A DNA stretch of 64,000 nt from Ostrinia nubilalis. Its lineage: Eukaryota > Arthropoda > Insecta > Lepidoptera > Crambidae. The notes below the pieces were generated by a model that saw only the letters and a program-made list of their open reading frames with translations, was not told the DNA's origin and searched no databases. How positions within the stretch are numbered: the stretch's first letter is position 1; every line of letters starts with the position of its first letter. Shown here in pieces: positions 16,801-28,800 of the stretch. Location of the stretch: assembly GCF_963855985.1 (NCBI RefSeq), contig NC_087099.1, positions 1,022,001-1,086,000 of the forward strand, given 5' to 3'. Position numbers and translations under genes: made by a program.

Positions 16801-19800
16801 CAATAACAAATTTTATCATATATCCAGTCAATAAACGAACTGATTCTCGTGAACACTGTAGGGTGGCCCGCTTCGCAACCATAAGCCGAGCCATACGACA
16901 CGACGCCGATGAGGTACTTCTCCCCAGAACGCTCCGAAATGAACAGCGGCCCGCCGGAGTCCCCTCCGCAGGACCCGCCGTATATGCCATTCGTGCAAAT
17001 CATCGACGCCCCGAATAAATTCCCATATATCGCGCACTCCTCTTTAGGTTTCACAGTTACGAAAGCGAACCTCAGGCTCTGGCTTCCCGTAATTTCACTC
17101 GCATCGCCCGTTTTTCCGTAACCCACCACAGTTGCGACGCGACCCTCGTGAGAACTGAACAGGTTTTCCACGGGTAAACTTATCGGCCTGATGAGTTCGC
17201 TGAATTGGACGGGCGGCACGGTGATCATCGCGATGTCGTTGTATATCGTCTCGGGTACGTAAGCCTCGTGCGGGACGACGTCGGCGGTGATTATTCTGGT
17301 CCCGCCGGTGAACAGCCGCACGGAGGCCAGGACGACTTCGAACAGGATGGCTTGTCTCTCGCCGTCGTTCCAGCAGTGACCCGCCGTTATAAGTTTGGTG
17401 TCGGTCAGAAGCGTCGAACCGCAGACGGATGTTAAATTCATAGGCAGCGCGATAAGTAAGCCGGCGAAGAACGGATGCAAACTTCTATAGGAGGGTAACC
17501 CGCCTGTTATTCTGGTCTCACCGCCGTTCTCCAGCTGCCATATACGGGCGGCGGCGGGCACCCCAATCCTGGCGTGGTAGTGCGCCGACGCCGCGGCGAG
17601 CACGATCAACAAAAGATGTAGCTTCATCGTGCACCTGAGCTGGACTGAGATGTATTTTGGATTATTTTATCGCAACTCTTATCAAAGTGGAACCACTTGA
17701 TTGATATCCACATAATAGTTTAGCGTCGTTTTAAGTGTTTTTAAAAATATAAGTCTTATGAAATCACTTACAACGTCGTAAAGTTGTAATATTAATTTGA
17801 TGTAACTAAATCAATTGTTTCAGTTTGACTTCATTAATTTTAATCTTTACATTATGATGCCTTGTAGGACGCAGTTTTAAGCTCATAGCAGACTTATCAA
17901 CTCGGAAAGGGATCAACATCGTATCGCCTTTCGCGAGCTGTTTCGCCTTTTGCCCGCTGTCAATGAGGGTTTTCGCTAATGAAAGATCCGCTAGATGGCG
18001 GGACGTGGATGTGGGGTCTGACTGCTGCGTGATTTGTGGATTTTGACATATCTGTCAATGTCATGTCAAAAATAACCAATCATGCAGCATTTGGACCTCG
18101 CGTCTACGTATTGCCATCTGGCGGATTTTTCATTCGCGAAAACCCTCATTGCGAGGCGAGGCGTTTACGTTACGGTGCGGATAACTGTGCGTTGTCGTAT
18201 ACAGACTCCATAGACTTATAGAGTTTCATACAAATAATACTGACCGCTTCGAGTTGATACGGTTACGATCCCTTTCCGGGTTGATAAGTGTGCTACGTCC
18301 TTTAACCTGACTAATCGTATAATCAGTAAATGCCATACAATCGAACATTCTATAATAAGGAGAATAATAATAGTTTTTAATGTGATGAGGAGTGACTGAC
18401 CGTAAAAAATACCTACCTGATTTTCATGTAACGATACTCATTACGCACCCATAAAATTAGTTACGACGTAGCTACTCGTCACGAGCTGACCGTTTACCAT
18501 GGAGTTTCTTTCGGGGCGGCACACTGGATCGAAATTGAGATTTATGGACTTAGCGATTTTTTTCACAATTTCTATTTGAAAACATTACCTATCGATAGGA
18601 TACGTTATTCTGATGATTAAATGCTGCACAAGTTTTTCTCTAAAACCTATAGTTTGACTGGAAAAAATATTTTCCATTTTCGTTGTATGGAATGAAACAT
18701 AAAGTGGTCGATTTCGACTAAGCCTTGACAGATCTTGCTTTGAAACTACTTGAGCCTTGTTCTAGGGCTTGTTGACTATAATCCTACACTATCAGCGCGC
18801 GCCCAAAGTTGCCCGTTCAGAAGTTATGAGGGTCCAAAAAATTACATGCATGCATGCATATTCTGATGAATAAATATCATTAAACGTTTTTCTCTAAAAC
18901 CAATAGTTTGGCTGGAAAAAAATATTTTCCATTTTTGTTGTATGGAATGAAACATAAAGTGGTCGATTTCGACTAAGCCTAGACAGATCTTGCTTTGAAA
19001 CTACTTGAGCCTTGTTTTATGGCTTGTTGACTATAATCCTACACTATCAGCACGCGCCCAAATTTGCCCATTTAGAAGTTATGAGGGTCCAAAAAATTAA
19101 AAAAGAAGAAATTGTATGCTGTCAGGTCATCTTATTATGCCACCCCTCATACCGCTGCCTGAGCTATGGCTCAGGAACTGAGTTAGGCCCAGTGTAAGCT
19201 ATACTAAATTTTCAAAACAAAACGGCGACAAACCTCTTCTTCTCAGTGCCAGCCGCGTGCTTGGCCCACCAAGGCGGAGCGGAGCAATCAGAATAACCAA
19301 TCAGATTTCCTGGTTTCAATTAAATGTTATTGGTTATTAGGGGACGCCCGCGCCTTCGTACGCGTAGATCCCGTTTTACCTTCTTATGTGTGGAGTTTCG
19401 TAAAATCCGTTCTTAGTGAGCACCTAAGTTCTAATGCAAACCCATGCAAAATTTGAGACTCCTAGCACTTGTAGTTTCTGAGATTTCGTGATGAGTGAGT
19501 CATGCCCGTTTTCACCATCAATCCCTAATTTTTAATTTAAGTGACCCCTATGGTAACACATAACAGGAATTTTGTTTTCATAGGGGTCACTTAAAAATTA
19601 GGGATTGATGGTGAAAACGGGCATCAGTGACCTTTCGCTTTAAACCAGGTCTTATGCTAGAGCAGTCTTTCCCAAAGTGGGCGATAACGCCCCCTTGTGG
19701 GCGCTGCAGGCTTAAAGGGGGGCGGTAAGAGACCCCGGAAAAAAATCGGGGCATTGTGTAGAGGCTTGGTAGGCCATTTGTAATTTCATCTACTTAGGAG

Positions 19801-22800
19801 GTCTCTTAGACACCGACTGAGCATTTGACTCTTGAAAATTTAATGGGGGCGCTCAAAAGAATTTATTCTCAAAGTGGGCAGTAGACAAAATAAGTTTGGG
19901 AACCGCTGTGCTATACCTATAACGTCTCGTGTTGTCTACAGCGCGAAGGTGGAGAACGCCCACAAGGAGTTCCAGAAGGCGATCGGCGCGGCGCTGGTGT
20001 GGTACGTGCCCGAGCGCGGGCTGCTGGCCGTCATCTCGCGCTGCGAGACCTCGCACAAGCGCGCCGAAATGCTGCAGGAGATGCACTTTAGGTAACAACA
20101 CAAGATTGACTTCTGTATCCACTACAGTCTAGCTAGACTATAGTCCGCTCGCACACTCACTGCTGCCGCCCGTCGCACAGTCGCGACAGCAATATAATTA
20201 CGCGCGAGCGATAAGGATGAGTAGCTTGGGGTCATTGGACGAAATTCTTCGTGCTCAGCGCGAAGGTGGAGAACGCCACAAGGAGTTCCAGAAGGCGATC
20301 GGCGCGGCGCTGGTGTGGTACGTGCCCGAGCGCGGGCTGCTGGCCGTCATCTCGCGCTGCGAGACCTCGCACAAGCGCGCCGAGATGCTGCAAGAGATGC
20401 ACTTTAGGTAACAACTCTTCTTTTTATTATTATTACAAGCTTTTTACAAGCTTTATATTGACTTCACTTGTTAGTATGTGTGGGACAAATCTTGCAACTG
20501 AATTTAAGACCAGTTCTCCTCAACCGATTGAGCTGAAATTTGGTATACTTATGTAAGTACGATGACAATGCAATATTATGGTACCATTGAGCTGGTCTGA
20601 TGATGGAGTCGGGAGGTAGCCATAGGAACTCCTAAACAAAACGGCGGAAACTCATCGAGTTTGGGTTCGTTGGTTTTGTCTTTTCGAGCACTTTAGTGTT
20701 AGATAATGTCCAGGGTCCTGAGATTAAGATATAACTAAAAAGTGTAAAATAAAATAATAATAAAAATAAACTTTTTTAAAAACAAGCTTTTATTCTGAAT
20801 TTCGAAAGCTTGTAGCGCAAACAGAGAAAAAGAGGAATAAATTTCATGCGCGATACAAGCTTTCGAAATTCAGAATAAAAGCTTGTTTTTAAAAAAGTTT
20901 ATTTTTATTATCATTTTTTTTTTTTTAATAGGAAGTTTTACAGCTCTGGGCCCAAGCTTTTTAAGATAGTCGTTGATTAGGTAACACCACTCTACATACC
21001 AGATACTTTTATCCTCCATTGTCCCCGGCAGAAACACAACACGTGACTGTAACGAAAAATAGTATAAGAAACGCTTTGTGGCGCAGACACATGGAACGGG
21101 TTTCCACACGCGCGGCGGGAGTCGATCGCATTACGCGCAATGAGGGTTTTCGCGATTGAAAAATCCGCCAGATGGCAATACGTAGACGGGAGGTCCAAAT
21201 GCTGCATGATTGGTGGATTTTGACATGTCTGTCAATGTCACGTCAAAAATAACCAATCATGCAGCATTTGGACCTCGCGTCTACGTATTGCCATCTGTCG
21301 GATTTTTCAATCGCGAAAACCCTCATTCATAGGCACTCGTCAGGACTGCGTTGAATGTCCAAAGTGGACACCAGCTCCGATCAACCGCGCTCAAGTTTTA
21401 GCGCCGTACGCTCAGCCATAAATTCTGTCAAATAATGTGGATTTTGATTGGTTGCACTTTATTCACTTTTATTAGTACCAGAGAATAAACATTACTTCAC
21501 TTTGTTAGTTGCAACTTCTATGAACGTACCCCTGTTTTTTCACTGATATTGAATGTTATCCTCTATTTCAATATCCCCTCTCAAATTAGGTTCATTTGAC
21601 TATGGAATTAGACTAGTAGACTTTGTTTATCATCTGACCTTAAAACTTTTTGCAACATATCTCTTGAAACTGGTTAAAAATAACAGCTATTTATTTCTTT
21701 CACAGGAATTTAGCCCAGAAGCTGCTATTGCTAAAAAAGACTGAAGAGGCAGCAAGGCAACTGGAATCTACTAAAATTCACAATCAAGGAGGGTAAGTGT
21801 TAAAATTAGAATTCTACTTTTAATTTTTATTTTTTACATTCTAAGATAAAATGCTATGTAACACAGAACTAGCTTTCAATTTCTCCAATCAACTTTTTCA
21901 ATCAAAAATTTCAATTTGTTATACAAGATTCAATTAAAATTTTCATTAACTTACATTAAAGTTGTACAACGCTCATCTTTAAATTTATAAAAGGTAGTGT
22001 TTGTGTATGTTTTATGATTCCAAGATACATGCACATTCATTCATGTCCCGAAGCAGTGGTAGGGTTAATATTGGGACGTGTAAAAGCGCTTTTTTAAAGC
22101 CTATTTGCAAAAATAAATGAATTTTATGAATTTTATTTTATTTTTATTTATAATGCAATAAATAATTAAGTAGACTGCTTCAACTCTTGAATGTATGATA
22201 TCCCGACTCTGGATTAACATGATATACTTTCTTTTTAATTTGTTGGAAATAAAGTATCACAAGAAGCTACAATGTTTAATCCAGTTTTGGAGATTTAGTC
22301 TGTATTATGAAACGACACTTCACTTTTCAGTTGCACACACAAATTAAATTAAAACCTGTGATGGCTCTAATTAAGCATCAAATAATTTAAGTCTATGATT
22401 GGTTGAATTGCAACAAGAGCTATTTGCAGGCTCGAATCTTTCTTTTCTATGCATAAGAGGGTGTCGTTTGATAATACGGGCTTTTAACGCATTTTCACCA
22501 AAGTTGTGAACTTGAGTGGTGGGAAATAGCGCGTCCCTGTTTCAAAAACCGGGATGAATACTATCCTATGTCCTTTCCCGGGACTCAAACTATCTCTATG
22601 CATAATTTCATCGAAATCGGTTCAGTGGTTTAGGCGTGAAAGCAAGACAGACTGACAGACAGACAGAGTTACTTTCGCATTTATAATATTAGTATAGATT
22701 GTGCTGTGGTAGATAAAAGCTTACGGGAGCGAGGTCTTATTATAAGCAAAACAACATGCTACTCGCTACATTCTGCACCGCTTTACCTTACTCGCGTAGA

Positions 22801-25800
22801 ATAAATCCCTATTATTTCCTTCATTGCACAAGTTGGCTATCATGCACATCTTTGGTGGAAGCGCTTTCTTAAGTTCGTATTCTAAGGCGACACTCAAAAC
22901 TCAATTCAATCTCCATGATTCGAGCCTATGATTGGTTGGATTTCGATATTTTTACCAACTAAATCACGGTCTCGATTTGAGATTGAATGAAGTTTTTGGC
23001 GTCGTCTCAGAATCCGAATCTTAGGCCCGGTTTCCACTAAGGCGGAGTAGAGAGGAGATATGTTTTGAATAACCAATCAGTTTTCCTGAGTTTCTAAATA
23101 ATGAAATCTAATTGGTTATTAAAAACACTTCTCTGCTCCGCCTTGGTGGTAATCGAGCCTTAGGCCTGTATTATAAAACGACACGCTCAAAATAAATCAT
23201 AAAGCATACTTGTGTCATTTCATAATACGGGCCTCAGGTTTGATGTCGACATCGATGATAATCTAGCGACATGCGACGACATTCATATAAATTCTTTGTA
23301 TTTGTATGAAGATCTTGTCTTTGTCTCTGCTGCTAGTCTCGATGTCGAAATCAAGCCTGCACATCTAGGATGCGCGCCATGATAAAATCTTATCGATCAT
23401 AGACTATACATTGTCGTCTCATATCGATAAGATTTTATCTAGGCGCGCATCCTCGCCTGTTGGGAAGACAAAACACGCGCGGCAGGAGACGTACAATGAC
23501 TAACGTCACCTCGGGCCGACAGCGTCATCATCGGCGGCGCTCGGCTCACACACTTGCCTTGGGACACCACCGTCGACGCACGAATACTACTACTAAAACA
23601 CGTCCTTCGAGCCGGATCATTGTTAGGGTCCTAACGAATAAATTAAATGAAAATAACAGACTGTATAAAAATAGGTGCTGTAATTCTCGCCAGCCTAATT
23701 ACAAGAAATTATAATGGTACGCGGTATTCGTGCGTCGACGGTGGGGTCCCAAAGCGAGTGTGTGAGCCGAGCGCAGCCGATGATGACGCTGTCGGCCCGA
23801 GGTGACGTTAGGCATCGTACAATACCCGGCGATAAATATTGCACATCGACCTTTAGAAAGAGATAATTGGCTAATTGCGGTTTCGTAGAGCGTTATCACT
23901 GTCGCACTTGAACAATGACTGACAATGACGTTTTGTCAAAGTGTAAACAAACTTTATTTTAAATGTGTGCAATTGATTTTGTGAATTAAATTGCTAAAAG
24001 CTTTTTATAGTCGTGAGAGAAAAGTGGTTCACAATGTGTTAAAGTATTTGTCGAAGAGAAATACTTAGAGTTTGGACAATATTTTCATTGAATAATGTTT
24101 TGTCAATCGTATAGGTAGTGTGCGACAGAGATAACGCTCTACGAGCCGAAATTAACCGATTGTCTTTCCAAAGGTCGATGTGCAATATTTATTGCCGGGT
24201 ACTGTACGCCGCTCGCACGTCTCCCGCGCCTGGTTGGCTTCCCAACATCGCCCTTTTCCCTTCGTGACAGCACGGCTAGCATAGTGACACGTGTGATTCC
24301 GATTCAGAGTAGATGAGTGTGTGACCGGCAGGCACACGGACGAGTTCTCGGTGCGCGAGGACCTCATGGGGCTGGCCATCGGCACGCACGGCGCCAACAT
24401 CCAACAGGCGCGAAAGGTGCCCGGCGTCACCAACATCGAGCTCGAAGAGATGTCCTGCACCTTCAAGATCTGCGGCGAGGTGCGTGCGTGGACCACTTTG
24501 TGCTTAATCATTATTGCTGATCCCCTCAGCAATGCCACTAGTGTTGCCGAACCATCTATAGTAAAACTGTCGATAGTTTTCATCTGAAAAAGCCTTATCT
24601 ATCGATTGGCCTATCGATACTATCGATAGCTCAGAACGAGGCAATACTATTGAATATGTGCAATACTATCGATAGTATTGTTGCTCGTGAAGAATAAACT
24701 ATCGATAGTATCGATACTATCGATAGTATTGTCACTTTTGAATTAAAAGCCATCGATACTATCGACAGTATCGACACTATCGATAGGCCAATCGATAGTC
24801 TTGCGATAGTTTGGCTATCGATAGACTATCGATAGTCGACTATCGATCGGCAACACTAATTGCTACCATGTTACCATGGGATGCCCATAACATCTCACCC
24901 GCAAGTTTCCTTAGTTACTCCGTGACCATGGCGCTTGTAACAGTGCCGAAATATAGATCTGCGGCGAGGTGCGTGCGTGCTGGGACACTTTGTGCTTAAT
25001 TATTATTACTGACGGGATTGCTACCTTGTTACCATGGGGATGCCCATAACATCTCACCCGCAAGTTTCCTCAGTTACTCCGTGATCATGGCGCTTGCAAC
25101 AGTGCCTAATGCCCGCCTTCCACTGCGAGCGGAGCGGGCTCCGTACGGACTCCGTTTCCCTCGCAACAGCAATCTTCAAGAAGTGCGCACGTTCACAGTG
25201 GAAGCACTTCTATGAAGATTGCTGTTGCGAGTTAAACGGAGTCCGTACGGAGCCCGCTCCGTTCGCAGTGGAAGGCGGGCATTAATATCGGAACACAAAA
25301 TTAAGGTACATGGCAGCAATCCCGTCAGTAATAATAATTATGTAAGTGACTATGAAAGTATAAAACAAAATACTTTGTGCTTACCATGAGTTTACGTTAA
25401 GCTTCAACCATACCAGCGCGTGCAAATCGCCATCGCCGGCGCGATCAAAGGCCAATGACAGCATTACGCCCGTATTCACAAACATTACTATGAGGTCTCA
25501 AAGTGCGCGTGAATGCACAGGGTGTTATACGAACCAATCACAGAGCTCTATTTAACGCTGTGCGTTTGATTTACTGCTTCACTTAAGCAAGGATCGTTTG
25601 TGAATACGGGAGTTATTCACGTAACAAAATCTCAACGACAACAAAACACTGAGTTGCGCTTGCGATCCTATAGAGCAGTATTTTTCAACCTTTTTCATGA
25701 CGCGACCCCTAGTATGAAAAAATATTTGGCGACCCCCCGACCGTCCGCTTTTTTTCATTCATTTTATAATGTTGCAAAGATGTTTGTAGGGACCGAATAC

Positions 25801-28800
25801 TTAAATTCATACAACATTTTAATGCATTAGCAAAATTAGATTTCGGATAAATCTATCTTTATAACTAATGTTTTTTTACTGAGGTACTTTTTACGACCTT
25901 TCGCGACCCCCCTATAGAGGCTTCACAGGTTGAAAAACACTGCTAATACACACACATTAACACAGTAATCGTTCTATCGAAAATGACCCTTGTGAATACG
26001 GATTGAGAACTGATTTTCAATGGGACGACTTCTGCGAGATCTTGTCAAAATACATGAATTAGGCCACAGGTCGCACGACCCATAAGGCCCTTTTCACATG
26101 TCCCGGTTGCCGGCTAACCGGCGCCGGGTACCCGGTGGTGAAGTGTATGGGCATGCCGGATTAATTACACCGGTACATGTGAAAGCTACGTACCGGATTA
26201 ATTACACCGGTACATGTGAAAGCTACGTACCATGCCCATACACTTCACCACCGGGTACTCAGCGCCCGTTAGCCGGCAACCGGGACATGTGAAAAGGGCC
26301 TAACAGTTCACGCGACCTGTCATTGGCCTTTAAACGCGCCGGCGATGGCAATCTGCACGCGTTGGTGTGGTTGAAGCATTACGTGTACTCGCTAGCGACT
26401 GCGTAAAAGAATTACATTGAAATGTATGACAGATTGTAAACCGCCCCTAGCGGCTACTTTCAAGAACTAAAATCTTCATAGTTTTTCTTGACGCACTCGC
26501 TAGCGAGCACACCTAACGTTAATTCATGGTTAGCACACTTATCTGCCCCCGATAGTTGCTAATACAAAGTCATAACGGAAATAAAAACTTTCAATTGATT
26601 TAAATGATTATTATAATACCCATTTAAATTATTTTCTTAGCTGTCCTTCTTGAGTTAACTCATATCCGAAAAAAAGTGTTAGATGTGCCATTTCAACTAT
26701 CGGCAGTTATGCTGTTGTACAGTCAGCGTCGAATAGTGACACCCATGGCCAAGAAGTTGATAACACAACCTTATTTCATTTGTAACAAGACGTGTTGCGA
26801 ACTTTTTGCCTACTTTGTGTGTCACGAACTATTTGACGCTGACTGTAATACAGGCTATTTTAGTCTGATATACTGTATTTACAGCTTTGTGTCTACTGGC
26901 AACAACTGACCGTACATGGCGGCTTCTACGTTTGGTTCGAAGATTTTTTTAAATAAACCTCAGTAATAATGGCCTTCCTATTTGAATACATATTCCATGC
27001 GGTACATCCATTAACGTTCATGTTCAGAACGGTTGCACAATAACGCGAGACAGATGTGACTAGAATATTGCCTATAGTCTGGTCTGTGAGCACGTAGAAT
27101 TTTGTCCAATGACCCCAAGCTACCCATCCTTATCGCTCGCACGTAATTATGTTGCTATCGCGCTCGCACACTTACTGCGGGTGCCAGTCGCACAGTCGCG
27201 ACAGCAATATAATTATGCGCGAGCGATAAGGATTGGTAGCTAGTGGTCATTGGACAAAATTCTACGTGCTCACAGACCGGGCTTTAGTAAGAAAAAACTG
27301 AACTGTCAATTGTTGCCTAGTGGTCACAAGTTTACTATGCAAGTCAAGGGACTCACAGCACTTTCACAGGGCGTCCAGTGTGCAGCTATCGCTGGGCGCC
27401 CGGCCCACCGCCCGCCGACTCACGGGCTTCGGCTTTCGTGCTAACAGTATGCGGACGCCACAGGGCCGGCGGCTTATAGCCAAATGCCCCGCGGTAGTAT
27501 AAGGCGTCCGACAAACAACCAAAATTAGACAGTAAAAGAAATCAGTTAATTAATACGAAATTGTATCTTCATTCAGTTTGGTTATTTATTTTCAATCATA
27601 ATATAAAGTAGCCCGTATAAGTTACGGGATAGTAGGTGTGCCATCACTCATTTAACATTTCGAGAAATAAGCTTTCCGTTTCCGATACAAATTTATGTAA
27701 AAATCAGGGAGGTTGCTGCACCATACGTTTGTGCGCGGCTTTCTCGACGGTTACTTTTCAAAAACAAATGGCACAATTTCATCTCTCTGTACTGTACCAT
27801 CGGCAACAGTGTTAACTATCATGTCGTCTCGTTCTATCGCAAAGAATCACCATTTGATGAGAGCGAGAGCAAAAACGGAAATGAATAACAGTGTGGCCGT
27901 GTGTACCCCAACCCTTCAAAGCATAGTAATTTATTTTTGACGTTGAAGCAAATACTATAAAGTTCAGATTTGATTAACAGCATAATGGTTTAACACTTAA
28001 TTCTTGTTGTAGTCAAGCGAGGCGGTGCGCGCAGCGCGTGCGCTTCTTGAATACGCGGAAGAATCCATCACTGTGCCTCGCGCGCTTGTGGGAAAAGTCA
28101 TCGGCAAGAACGGCAAGGTCATCCAGGAGATCGTCGACAAGAGCGGCGTCGTGCGCGTGAGTTCAACCCCCACCCTCACCCCCCACTGTCCCGAACCCGT
28201 TGTCCTAGGTGAAGGACAAACTCGATACGATGCGACGCGACCCGATGCTAAAATATCAAGTAGTCGGTGTTATAATAGACAGTTTGACACCATACCCCAA
28301 TAATTCGAAACCACTACTGTTTTAAAAAGATCCTTCATTCTGGTCTTAAAAAAATAATTAATTTTAAATTATCTGTAAATTAAGAATTTTGTTCGCATTG
28401 TAATTGAAAAAAGTAGTACAATTGAGTTGACAAAATAGTGACGTCACTTGCTTGTAGTGCCATACAAAATCTATGGGAGAGTTTCGTTTTGACAGTTTTA
28501 AAAAGTACGTAAATTGACTGGTGGTGTCAACATGTCTATAGTGGCCAACTGGTCATCACTTCTTTTTTGTTGTTGGCAATACTCGTCGATGCCAACTTGA
28601 TTTGTGACTTCACATAAAGCATCACGTCGCCTCGCTTCATGTCGCGTTCCGTCGCTCATCTAGGACAAAGGGTAATCCCCTCACACAATATACTTATGCG
28701 CGTTATCATGCCTTGCCTTTAGATTCGTGTGCATATCTAACGTTTGTTTTAAATTACGGTTCAAACCTGGAACCATGTCCATTGGCCGAAACTAACTACT

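Noticed and set aside
23460..24583. Frames of 84, 66 and 143 codons
   Set aside because: They lie in GC-rich palindrome arms or antisense to Fmr1 exon 7; repeats explain the shared peptides.
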